Assembly (NCBI GenBank): GCA_022818135.1
Contig: JAFMSR010000010.1
Location: 36,956,877-37,020,876 of the forward strand
DNA length: 64,000 nucleotides
Direction of reading: 5' to 3'
DNA from: Saxidomus purpurata
Lineage: Eukaryota; Mollusca; Bivalvia; Venerida; Veneridae
Shown in pieces: positions 45,901 to 55,614 of the stretch (positions are counted from its first letter, which is position 1; the number at the start of each line of letters is the position of its first letter). Position numbers and translations under genes: made by a program. Under the pieces are notes generated by a model. That model was not told the origin of the DNA and did no database searches. It saw only the letters and a program-made list of their open reading frames with translations.

Positions 45901-48900
45901 TGAAAGTCAAATGAAAATTGTGAACTGTAGAGTGTTATTAAGGAAAAGCTAATGGATATCACTATGACCTTGACCTTTGACAGTAGAGATAACAGTAGAG
46001 ATAACAGTAGAGATCGTCTACTCAGTAAGTTCAATAATCCTATGATGTTTGAAGACTGGGTGATATTGATCACAACGTATAAAGCAGAAAACATTTCAAA
46101 GTTTGGGTCACTGTGACCTTGACCTTTGACCCCCCAAAACAATAAGGATCATCTAGAGGCTGCAGGCAACCTTCTGTGCAAGTTTCAGGAAAGTCAAACA
46201 AAAATTATAGAATATTTATCAAGAAAAAGTTTACGGACAATTGACAAACCACCATCGCATAAACACTGAGCTAAAAATAGTTTTTATACAAGGGAGACAG
46301 AGGGTGAAACTGTTGCACAAAGCTTCTTAATTATCCCTTAAAACTATCCTTCATGTTTCCTAGTGGTTAAAGTAAACATATGTATGTATACCTGGTAATT
46401 TCTGACACCATCCCAGCATGCTGTCTGGTCGGGGCACAACTTCAGGTCTTCTATCCCAAACTGAAATTAGTAACATAGTTAAAAAGGAAGTGGCTTTGGA
46501 CACAAATGAACTGAAGCAGCAAAAGCACACTTCCATATAACTTGCATAACATGTAATCAAGTTCAATTAACAAGCTTACTATAGTACTGATATCTAAACA
46601 AATTTAAAGAATTTCTTTCTTGGGAAGGTAGTAAAGATCTCGGACCAGGAATTTTAAGCTAATTACAACTTTGGGTTCAAATCCTGTTTGGGTCAACAGA
46701 TAACTGTTTCAATGCAAATTATTTCCTATTAAGCTTACAAATTGAGTATTTGATCACTGTGTCCATGCAATACTAGTGTTATTAGACAAAATAATTTAAA
46801 TTCTGAGCAGCAAGTTCATCCAAAAGATTTTAAAATATATGTGTTTTTGTTGCCATGGCAACTGAACTCTGCTATAATAGGTGAAATAAATTTCACAAAT
46901 GTTAAAAGTATACTATTTAAGAAATATCCATGTCATGTTCAATCAACTCAGCAGTCTGAAGAAGTTTGATAGTGAATGAAGACAAAGTGCCTCGGACTGC
47001 CTCCATGGACGAGTGGTAATAGAGACACAAACTTGGTATCACTGTAACCTGTCATTAATTGAGGGTCATGTGTTCAAGCCTTGCCCACTGAAAAAAAAAA
47101 ACGAAATACAGTTGAAACTGACATTAAACTCCTACAACATTAACAACAGTTCAACCTGATCACACTGTGCTCATGTGATCTAAAAAGTCCTAGGATACAG
47201 AGTTAACTCCCCTACCTTCACATCAACACCTTTCTCAATCCTAGAGTTTGGCTCAGATTTCATCAACCAATGACTGTATTGAACTGTATTAGAATCTGTC
47301 TTAGATTTGGCCTGTAATTTCCTCTGTGTTTTCCCCGATGCATTTTCCTTCTCTGCTACGTGACCATCAGAAACAGTAGATTCTGTATTAGCATCTGTCT
47401 TAGATTTGGCCTGTAATTTCCTCCGTGATTTCCCAGATGCATTTCCATTTTCCTTCTCTGCCACGTGACCATCAGACAAAGTAGATTCTGAAAAAGGAAG
47501 TAATATTGATAAGCCACTGTTAAACAAAACAGCCATGATGGCCCTACTGTTTATCAGTAACCAGAGTTCCAATACACTTTTTAACCGTCTGTTCTATTTC
47601 ATGAAATAAACTTCTGAAAAAAGTGGTTGGACCCATACCAAAGACACAAATTGTATGTGTTTTTCCTGCTATAATTTCTTATGTCAGAATTAAACCAGAG
47701 GAAGTCTGAGACAGCCATATTCTCCGCCGAAAATAATATTAATGGTTAAAGGTAAAATTATGTAATAAGATATTAATAATAACTGATGTATAAAGTACCT
47801 ATGACTATATCAAATAATGATCAGTGTATGGTAAAATGTCAGAATCCCAGCAGGTTTGTGCTGGAACCACCAGATTTTGAATAAGATATGATCCAGTGTG
47901 CTGCTATGGATAATGTGTTGGCTGATCTATGACATGTTTAACTGTGATGTCAGTTTAAGTAATTACAGTTCTAGCGGTTGCTGAGAAGTGACACCGACAA
48001 GAATAATCGAAGTGTCGTAACTTGGTGAAATCATCGAGAAGTTCAAGCGCATCTCCTCTTGATAGGGTTCAATTTGTTTAATTCCAGCCAGCGATTGCTG
48101 AGAAATATTGCAGACAAAAATAATAGTACAGAAATAATCAAAGGGCTATAACTGGGTGGAAAATCACTCCCCTTGGAATGTAGGACATTATCCCCTTAGG
48201 CTCAATTTTGCACCATTAGCCACTTCATTATTTTGTAAAGGAGGATATTATCCCCTTCACTCTTCAAAGTTTAAAATTTGATTTAACATCATCATAAAAT
48301 TGAAATTGGAAGTTTTTTAGTTAGATTTATTAACTTTGTCAAAGATTATAGATCTAGATCTAGAGATACTTGTTTTCAGTATTATGCAGATGCATTTAGA
48401 AAGATAAATTGATGAAGGGGCTAATGTCCGCTTTTGCAAAGTCAAGAAGGGGATAATGTCCTCGGGGACAAAGGGATACATCACATAATGGTTTTGGGTC
48501 GTCTGGGGTATTGATACCCCTTTATATATCCCTAGCAGGTCTATGTCTCCTGCAATGCTTTGTTTATTGTCGTACCCGAAGTAAACTTTTCTTCAGCTTC
48601 CATTTCAATCACATGACACCCGCGGGTTACTGATTGGACAACGCTAAAGAAAAAATCACGTGACCCGTATTTGACACAATGGTGGAATCGACGAGAAAGT
48701 TGCGGCAATGAAAATAAACAAAGCATTGCAGGAGATAAAGATCTGCTAGTGATTAAAAACTAAGGTTTGTGAGATACATTTAGATAATATTTTTAATAGC
48801 ATAATTCATTTCCCTTTGTTCGTGTGCCGTACATGTGTTTTAGAGGCGAAATTCAATGATTTTCCGGTGAACACGAACTTGTTGGAAAAACACTTTTGAT

Positions 48901-49507
48901 AAAATTTGACGAGTTTCTGCGCAAAAACGGCTCAAAACAGCAAGAAATAATTATGTTTTCTGTGGAGATAAATGTTTAACCTGTGTCAGGGTATATCTGC
49001 TGGAAAACTCGGATAAAATTTGTGACTTCTACGGCAGTTTATGACCATATACCAAAATTGTGATTTTGACAGCTGGAGCCCTTGTCTATATAAAGGGGTA
49101 TCAATACCCCAGACCACCCAAAACCATTATGTGATGTATCCCTTTGCTCGGGGATACAAAATTTACAAATTTGTCCGCCGTTTACCCTCCTCTTGTAGCC
49201 CAACAAATTGTGCGCCGGGGTTTTTTGATATTTACGACGGCCGCCCTTCGTGAAGACAGACATACATCTATGTAATATCAGTTGGTAAAATCGGTCGGTC
49301 TTGCAGTCGAAATATTGAGGCTACCTCCTCTTGATATCCTGTAAAGTTTTGTTAATTCAAGTCAGCGGATGATGAAAAACATTACTGGTAGATCTATATG
49401 TTTATCAACAAGTAATTTAACATGTACATACTATATACAGTAACCCAGTAACCTAAGGCCTTTGCAACATGCAACGCTAACTTACCTCGTTTTCTTTTAT
49501 TCGGCAT
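39914..49507 (-). CDS. THYN1: Thymocyte nuclear protein 1 (EVE/PUA-like domain), complete, 7 exons
   Basis: Exons: 49507-49486, 47487-47216, 46460-46392, 42827-42735, 41393-41332, 40664-40480 and 39954-39914. They join in frame to 247 residues ending in TGA at 39914. The start MPNKRKR is basic, like the family N-terminus. Residues about 79-245 form the EVE domain (PUA-like fold): SHWLMKSEP, GVDVKFGIEDLK, WDGVRNYQARNFMKKM, VFFYHSNTKEPGIAGL, ESYVDHTQFDPKDPHYD, WFMVDVKFNRMMKRYIPLSE, LFTKSRLSVQPLTQEEWDF. EVE domains are thought to recognise modified bases; THYN1 is nuclear in vertebrates. The length is close to that of vertebrate THYN1 (about 225 residues). The excess is an in-tandem duplication, residues 8-42 and 43-75 (repeat ESTxSDGHVAEKEN..SGK), inside exon 2. 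The exon 4 acceptor (TTTTTTGAAG) is slightly atypical. Introns hold several transposon insertions listed separately. Confidence 0.96.
40880..41190. repeat. Two tandem copies of an about 165-bp repeat
   Basis: GGCTGAGATGTAATGCCTAC..AAACATTTTGACCAAGTTTG..GTGATGATC and GGCTGAGATATAATGCCAAC..AAACATTTTGACCAAAGTTTCGTGAAGATC recur about 150-165 bp apart, each followed by GATGAAAACTGTT. It is a THYN1 intron and non-coding. Confidence 0.75.
42954..45347. mobile_element. Pogo/Tigger-like TIR element split by a nested insertion
   Basis: The left end is CAGTAAAACTTCGTTTACTC and the right end, reverse-complemented, CAGTAAAACCTCGATAACTC. Both are flanked by TA (42952-42953; 45348-45349). Repeated GATAACTCGAG and GAACCCCGGATAACT motifs occur at both ends. 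The interior is interrupted by the tandem-core element at 43353-44878, so the host element is about 0.87 kb. There is no transposase. It lies in a THYN1 intron. Confidence 0.7.
43353..44878 (+). mobile_element. Tandem-core element, near-complete (copy 7), nested
   Basis: Head AACAAGAGGGCCAAGATG. Two diverged units of a different repeat (GTCTTGATGTGCTAGACAT..TCAATGCATGACA..GTTACAGTCCGGACACGA at 43371 and 43546) come next. Six high-similarity core units of about 165-170 bp and the tail follow, ending AGCTCACCCTGGCG/TAGCCAGGTGAGCTAA. Between core units a C/G-rich linker (GACCCCC..GCGGGGTCAATTTTGACC) varies in length, with a 13-base C run near 44024. Confidence 0.9.
45661..46265. repeat. Tandem repeat of about 200 bp carrying TGACCTTGACCTTTGACC
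   Basis: Three diverged copies contain a (T/G)GACCTTGACCTTTGACC block (about 45681, 45823, 46115; also near 45965), then GGATCATCTA and GCAAGTTTCA..GAAAGTCAAA. The AGGTCA half-sites come from the repeat and occur again near 42474 and 43513. An internal triplication AACAGTAGAGAT lies at 45988-46011. THYN1 intron. Confidence 0.75.
46992..47153 (+). mobile_element. tRNA-derived SINE, diverged copy
   Basis: GCCTCCATGGACGAGTGGTAA matches the head of the SINE at 25658, GTGTTCAAGCCTTG is the B-box position, and GACATTAAACTCCTACAACA with a CAACA-type tail ends it. The body is shortened by deletion, with an A-rich run at 47092-47102. Confidence 0.65.
48183..48461. mobile_element. 279-bp inverted-repeat element with GGACATTATCCCCTT termini
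   Basis: GGACATTATCCCCTTAGGCT..CATTAGCCACTTCAT on the left is mirrored by ATGAAGGGGCTAATGTCCGC..AAGGGGATAATGTCC on the right, giving arms of about 50 bp. A third related motif (GATATTATCCCCTTC) is internal at 48242. It ends eight bases before the next inverted-repeat element. THYN1 intron 1. Confidence 0.75.
48469..49147. mobile_element. 679-bp TIR element with 58-bp near-perfect inverted ends
   Basis: The left arm begins CAAAGGGATACATCACATAA and continues to GGGGTATTGATACCCCTTTA. The right arm (49090-49147) is its reverse complement with one mismatch in 58 bases. Inside, CTCCTGCAATGCTTTGTTTA (48547-48566) is also inverted at about 48714-48733, giving a second nested hairpin. No coding capacity. 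The superfamily is not assignable from the ends alone. Confidence 0.85.
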
Positions 49508-49982
49508 CGTGTACTCTTATGACAGCAATTCCCGCGTTTTTTTGACGTGTAATTATGTATTCGTGATGAATGGCATTTAGGTTACACACTACTAAAATAC
49601 ACAGAAAAGAGAGTAATAGATGTACTGAATAAACAAATCTTGAAAATGTAGCAGAGTTGGGCAAAGACCTATAAACTATATAGGTTAGTATAGGTCTTTG
49701 AGTTGGGGTAACGTATAATCTCGTAATTCATATGTTGCCTTAATCTTCCAGTTGCTTTGTTTGTGTACTTTGTCAAACATTGGGCGAACGATGCTAACCT
49801 TATATTTTGCATTCCGTACAAAAGAAGATTTTTCAAGAGAAGTATCGAAAACAGAGAGGAAAACCAGGGACCTTAAATAAGATATACATTTATCAGACGA
49901 AATCATAACTAAATGAAACGTAAAATGAAAATAGGCTCTAAAATCACTATGAATGAAACGTATCACCCTGAAAATCACAGCC

Positions 49983-50069
49983 GTACTTGACACATTCTTT
50001 TTTGAACTCTCTTTGTCGATTACATAATAAAATTTATATAGAAGTCAAAAGAGTATATGTGTCAAGTAC
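49983..50069. repeat. Short inverted repeat GTACTTGACACA
   Basis: GTACTTGACACATTCTTTTT at 49983 is mirrored by AAAAGAGTATATGTGTCAAG..TAC at 50047-50068. It may be a small MITE; the stop of the interrupted frame described at 50062-50152 falls inside its right arm. Confidence 0.6.
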
Positions 50070-50152
50070 CTTTGCGGAAAAAAAGGGTCAAAAACATTTT
50101 ATATAGGCCCGCAAATAAGCCCGCAGAGGCCCACATGATAAACATGTCCGTA
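50062..50152 (-). pseudogene. 3' part of an interrupted open frame
   Basis: On the minus strand, immediately beyond the left end of the 6.5-kb element, the sequence continues in the frame of the 56673-56965 segment once one copy of the GTA duplication is removed. It runs 28 further codons, hydrophobic and tryptophan/phenylalanine-rich (MWASAGLFAGLYKM), to a TGA at 50062. See the 56673-56965 entry. Confidence 0.45.
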
Positions 50153-51180
50153 TAGTCCAAGAGCCAAGGGCCATTTATTTACAATTCGCGCCCAAAAGCG
50201 AAAATAGTCTAAATTGAAAGCAAAATTTCTACTGATTACAAAAACCCATTTCTTAAAAAAATTCTCTGTCACAAGGCTTAACAATTCAAGATGGCCGACA
50301 AGATGGCCGCCGAAAATTTTTTAACTTACACCCGTAAATAACAAATCATATTCTGAGTTCCTTGTACAGCCGGTTGATACAAATTTTCAATAAACTGAAC
50401 AGAAATATATAATAATTGACAAAAACAATAAATTTTATGTGACTATAACCGCCATTTTGGAATTAGTGCAAAAGAAATCCCTAAAAATGGTCTAAAAATC
50501 AGTGTTTTTTTAAACAGTTTACCTGTAAATTGTCACAGACGTCAAGAAATCCACCAAATTGTGTCACAAACTTTCTAGGACAGTAAAACAATTATTAAAC
50601 AAGAGAATTCTGCCTCAAAATAGTATCTTGCTTGGTGTTGTAGACACAAAATATCTGTAAAAGTGGGTGGGGTAAACTAACCCCTGAAAATGAATTATAA
50701 ACAAAGGTCAATATTTAAAAATTCTGAGCATTGTTAACACTTTAATGCACGTTTTAGAAATGTATTCATATAATAATGCACTTTTTAAGAAAATACAGCT
50801 TACTTTTATTTATTTTTGATGATTTTAAGTTAAAATCGAGTTGTTTTTTCAACTTTATGAGTAAAAAAGCAGTTTCTTTCTTCTCATCTCTGTTTGACAT
50901 GGAACGTCTTAACAATTGACACTTAAATTAATTAAATCCAGTCTTTTATTGATACATGTTGTCCCTGAAACAAAAACTGCATAAATGTGATAGACTTTCC
51001 TGTCTTTATATAAAAAGGTAATGCCTTTAAGGTGGGTGGGGTGGACCAAGGCCTTAAAATATTATGTGTTTATGTAATGAGTCAAATTCAAGGGCTGATT
51101 TAATGTTTTTATCAGATTTTGTGTTATGTTTTTGCATACATTATGCAAGTGATTTTGGTATTCAAGTATTTGCTTAGTTT
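50153..51180. repeat. Left terminal inverted repeat of the 6.5-kb element
   Basis: It includes AAGATGGCCGACAAGATGGC (about 50291-50310) and CCGCCATTTTGG (50449-50460), three YY1-like sites. It also includes GTGGGTGGGGTAAACTAACC and GGTGGGTGGGGTGGACCAAG. It is non-coding. Its partner is 55615-56672. Confidence 0.88.
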
Positions 51181-51369
51181 TTAAAACAACATTTGTGTAA
51201 AAAGTCTGCAAAAAATATATTGTTTTACAATGTAGTGTTACAGACAAAGAGGTTCAACCTTACGTGTATTTTCAAATGTACATGCATTTGCTGGTCTGTA
51301 CAACTTAACTTCAGCAGTATTTGAAAATAGATTTGAACACTACTAATATTAAAGATTATCTGCTTTGTC

Positions 51370-51763
51370 TTAAGCAACTACCTATCTCCTGTTCTTCTTC
51401 CTGTTTATACTCTGAGTAACTACTGCTTTGTCAATACATGTAGTTCACTATAGAGTCATCTTCAACAAAATCGTCAATACATTCAATAAACATCGCTGCA
51501 GTTATCAGAAGGTCAACAACGGAATGTGGTTGTTGGTAACCTTCGAACCAAATTACTTTGTACGTCACCTCATCTAGTGACCAACTATATTCCTCGGATA
51601 ACAGCTGGACTTTGCCCTCGTCCAAACACGGACAGCAATGTTCGCACTCTTTGTTTTTTTGTGCCAGAACCTTATGACATGGCGGCATCGAACTACTTAA
51701 GTCGCAAAGTGGTGAAAATGCTTTGCTAGACAACTTGACAAAGTATTTTCTTAAGACATGCAC
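51370..51763 (-). pseudogene. C-terminal fragment of an HEEADTR-family protein (minus copy)
   Basis: The frame reads MPPCHKVLAQKNKECEHCCP, then YSWSLDEVTYKVIWFEGYQQPHSVVDLL and an acidic end DDFVEDDSIV; a stop then precedes a YSEYKQEEEQE stretch. The GW..D....VIW.EG...P..VVDLL layout is familiar from an uncharacterised family abundant in molluscs and cnidarians whose upstream part carries HEEADTR. The same segment occurs in the opposite orientation at 53990-54165. The cysteine-rich tail usual in the family is missing. Confidence 0.5.
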
Positions 51764-51824
51764 AAGTGGATTTCAATCACACCAGTCTGTTCTGATTTGC
51801 CGCACAAACGCCACACAAATAACT

Positions 51825-52070
51825 CTAAATACTTTGAGGGGTACAGGCTGTAATATCTCTAAGATGATCTAATTTACTGAACGCTGTTGTTGAGCTATTT
51901 GCCACACCTAACGCAATATTTGCATTTATACTGCCAATACGAGAGGTACCCAATTCACTGAACGCTGTTTGACTGCAACGGCCGTACTGTAGGCATATAA
52001 ACCAGGTAAAGCTGTTTGCCACACTTGACGCAAATTTTGCATTTATACTACCAATACAAGAGATGCTCAT
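51825..52070 (-). pseudogene. Further fragment of the HEEADTR family with internal duplication
   Basis: An 81-residue frame contains TWFICLQYGRCSQTAFSELG, which resembles the family's E.FTC.LYG segment. A repeated SIGSINAxxAxxVANS block (two copies) is present. There is no supported start or splice context. It lies upstream (minus sense) of the 51370-51763 fragment, in the order expected for one decayed gene. Confidence 0.38.
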
Positions 52071-52312
52071 CTTATTTTTAAACTATGACGAAACTGAACG
52101 AGAATTTTGAATTCCTTCGTGATGTATAACCTGTGTTAAAAGATTTAGTACACGGTACATGTATCTTGGTCAGCTTATGTGAAGATGGTAAGTCGTAAAA
52201 TATGCGATAAAGTTGAGAGTTTCGTGCTCGAGCTTATAAACAAGGACTTCATGTACTTACTCTTACAGAAGTGTTAAAAAAGTGTTGACATTCATGGAAC
52301 ATACGGTTTCGT

Positions 52313-53225
52313 TTGGCTCTATACGGAATATTCCTTATAACGTTGGAATACATTGCAATAATACTTCGTCTGGTGAATCGCCGAAAAAAACTTTCAACTG
52401 TGGCCACTTCTGACGTCGTTCGAAAAATTGTACGTATGATTTCGAAAGTCAACCCGGCGAATCAGAGAGAAATGACACATAAGCTTGGTGTCTAATAGGG
52501 AACTGTACATCGAATTATTACTGATATTTTGTAAGAAAAAAGTAAAGTGTAAATGTTGTCCAGATTATAAAGAAACGTACCAGATCTTGAAGGTTGTATC
52601 TGAAGTTACGTGGTGGACGATGGAAAAAACTTTGTGACCTCTGATGAGGCAATGTTTTATCTAGGTGGCAGCTTTGGAAGAAGAAGGGTTTGTTACGTAA
52701 AAAATGGAGAAAAATGCATTTGTAAAGCATGACATTTTTGCCAGCTGTTTATGACATTGCCTGTTGAATCATACTGAGACAAAACTGTTAATCGTATAAT
52801 TGATAACACTGACAAAAGTAAACTGTCACTTCTGTATATACATGTTCTTAAGCCGTTTTTAAATAAAGATGTACCCAGACTGTTTCCGCAAGGGTAAAAA
52901 AAATATGATGTTACATCAGAACAGTGCGTCTCACCATATGATACCTCTAAATAGACTACCAAATTCCTAAAAGATAGAAATTTAATCTTTATTACACCAG
53001 AAGAGTGGATGCCTAAATCATTTGATGCCGTCCCGTTGACGATAGTACATGTATATGGTGAATCGTGAAGCGACGTCTGCAAAAGCACACGATAAACTCG
53101 TTGATGGAGTTTAAAATAGCATTGAAGGACGAGTGGGGGAAACTGGACGAACTTACTATAAATAAGACTCGAATCATGGCCAAAACGTTGTAGAATGATA
53201 TACAATTGTCACGGATGAGATGTAG
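52313..53225 (+). pseudogene. Tc1/mariner-type transposase, inactivated
   Basis: Pieces in order on the plus strand in shifting frames: RRKKLSTVATSDVVRKIVRM with NPANQREMTHKLGV (52376-52492, HTH region), VTSDEAMFYLGGS..RRVCYVKNGEK (about 52636-52710, first catalytic Asp), a VTSEQCVSPYDTSK segment where the family has QQDGAPAHT (about 52912-52950), FLKDRNLIFITPEEWMPKS..DAVPL (about 52960-53036) and a final SWPKRC (about 53174-53190). There are several stops and frameshifts, and the second catalytic Asp appears lost. It is dead. It sits at the centre of the 6.5-kb element. Confidence 0.85.
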
Positions 53226-53447
53226 AGCAATTGCTACAATAAACGCATACAATGTGTTATTTTTTATAGATTTGTTTTATTAAAACATAAAGTGGGCACC
53301 TCTCGTATATATCTAACAAATTGTATTACGTGTGCAAAGGCCATCATAGATCCAGGCATTTGAAACTTTAATTATTAGCAATATCAAGATATCTGTATCA
53401 TTGCTTCCCATTGTACATTTTATGTTGCTGTTTTCATTCAAAGTCAT

Positions 53448-53660
53448 TTATCGAAGGTACAGTAGCCTGGTGTCAGCTTCCTCGTGTTGGCAGTGGTATT
53501 GTAGACTGTCTCCTAACACGGTACGAAGTGTCAGTGTCACTTTTGTTGATGCTGTTTGTCTGTTGCATACACTGAACATCGTACCCTGTACCTTTGGTGA
53601 AGTTTCAAGACTCATCCAGAATGGCAAAGCTTGTTTACATTGTTTGTTACACATACTCGT
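53448..53660 (-). pseudogene. HEEADTR-motif fragment
   Basis: A minus-strand frame contains TVLGDSLQYHCQHEEADTRLLYL. HEEADTR is the signature of an uncharacterised metazoan family often multiplied in mollusc genomes; its acidic pattern recalls PIN/FEN-like nucleases, which is my inference. Only about 68 residues are open. Confidence 0.55.
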
Positions 53661-53699
53661 ATATTACATCCACAATAAAAGGCATTAAACACTTATAGT

Positions 53700-54170
53700 G
53701 GGATGGGAGCAATATGGTATACTCTATAATGGTAAGACACCAAACAACTGGGAAAAGGCACTTCAGTCACCAGCCTTCAAGACTGTACCATTTCTGTTAT
53801 TTGTATAAGATGGTATCATTTACGTGTCACACACAAAGTGAACAACATTCAACAGTCTGCAGTTGATTTTAACAATGAGTGTAGACACTTCTTGGTATGT
53901 TGTTCAATATAATCAACTGGAAAATCGTATCAACAAATGTGACACTGACAGTATTTTGAAGATGACAAATTTGTTACCCTAAGAACAAGGTTGGTCAGTA
54001 GATAAAGGCTTGTACAAAGTAATTTGGCTCGAAGGTGACCAAATACCGTAATGTGTTGTTGACCTTCTGAAAGCGGAAGTGATGCACACTGAATGTAATG
54101 ACAACTTTGTTGATGATGACACTATAGCAAACGACGGACTAAACAGTAGTGACTCAAGAGCATGAACAAG
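53700..54170 (+). pseudogene. HEEADTR-family fragment (plus copy)
   Basis: In frames broken by stops: WYTL..NWEKALQSPAFKTVPFLLFV, then GWSVDKGLYKVIWLEGDQIP, CVVDLL, NDNFVDDDTIAND and SSDSRA. The second half matches the minus-strand fragment at 51431-51600 residue for residue over most positions, so the two lie as inverted duplicates inside the large element. Confidence 0.5.
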
Positions 54171-54529
54171 AAGAAGAATAGATAGATAGTTCCTAAAGGA
54201 GAAAATATATTCTTTGCTTAAACTTCTTTTGAAATACTGCTTCAGTGAAGTGAAAGAGACATAAACATAACATTAATGTCCGACGTTTTGTATATTCATG
54301 TACATTACATATCAGAAAAAGCAGATACATTTGCAAGTACCTGTGCATGCACTGGTGAAACTTTTCATATGTAACACTACATTGAACAAGACAGTAATGG
54401 TAATTAACATCGCTCACATGGCTACCATTGGCTATTTTACAATATCAAAACAGCGTCGTAGAAAAAAAAACGAAAAGTACAGTACACTATATCTCCAAAT
54501 TTAGGTAACAAGAAAGTAAATCAGTAGGT

Positions 54530-55581
54530 AAAGTGACCCCGGTACCAAGAAGAATGATTGAAACAGTCGTTGTACAGGACCACTAGGAAACCCTTCAAGC
54601 CAAACATCTAAGCTGAGACTGAGCCTAGTGGTCTGAGACAAGAGGATTTTAAAATATTTTACAATCAAGTGAACCCCGAACGGGGACAAGTTTGAACCGT
54701 GGGTCATGATTTGAACTTTCTTGGTAAAGGTTTACTACTAATGCTACATGCAAAATTCCCAACCTCAAGGTCTTGTTATTTCAGAGAAGAAGATTTTTCT
54801 TAGCGAAATTTATGAAAAATCAAGTGACCACCACGCGACTGTCAATTTTGACCCGGGGTCATTGTTTGAACGATCTTGCTAGGGGCATACAAAGCACTAT
54901 TGCACTCCAAAATACTAAGCTCTGAGTCTTGTGATTTCAGAGAGTAAGACTTTTGTAAGTTTTCCGTTTATAAGTCTATGCAAAATCAACTAACCACCTG
55001 GGCGGGGTCAATTTTGACCCGGGGTCATGATTTGAACCATGTTGGTAGTGGTCAACAAGGCAATGCTACATGCTAAATATCTCCATGCTAAATATCTCCA
55101 TAGCTCCATGCCCTTTGATTTCAGAGAAGAAGATGTGTTCAATTGTTAATACAGAAACCTATGTTAAAGTAAATGACCCCTTGGCAGGGTCAATTTTGAC
55201 GTAAGGGTAATGAATGATTCCATTATGATAGAGATTTACTAGACAATGCTACATGTCAGATATTTCAGCTCAAGACATTCCAGTGTTTGAAAAGAAGATT
55301 TCTAAATAGTATCCTGTTTGTTCCCACAACAATCAGAGATCAGCACAGAAATAAATTGTTTTAAAAAGCTTGGTAGAGCTGTATGCATGAAACAGAGATC
55401 GGAATAGAAATAACTTGTTTTGAAAAAAGTTTGGTAGAGCTTTATGCAAGAAACATCCATGTAAAGCTTCTTTGAAATTAGTTTAGTAGGAGATCTTGTT
55501 CGAAGCAAACAATAGACGACAAACGCCGAACATTCATCGATCATGAAAGCTCACATTGGCATTTCGTACCAGTTTTGCTAA
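54530..55581 (+). mobile_element. Tandem-core element, diverged (copy 8), inserted in the 6.5-kb element
   Basis: Four diverged core units (GGTCAATTTTGACCCGGGGT, CAATGCTACATGC, TTTCAGAGAAGAAGAT) and a tail with GAGCTTTATGCAAGAAACAT, AGCTCACATTGGCATTTCGT and a final GCTAA. Some 60 bp of the tail are duplicated (CAGAGATCnGnAnAGAAATAA twice). It separates the right terminal repeat from the plus-strand HEEADTR fragment. Confidence 0.75.
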
Positions 55582-55614
55582 AAACCCTAGACATGTTACT
55601 CACACAATATTTAA

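Noticed and set aside
52693..53205. 170-codon minus-strand frame
   Set aside because: It is antisense to the recognisable plus-strand mariner transposase pieces and has no motif of its own.
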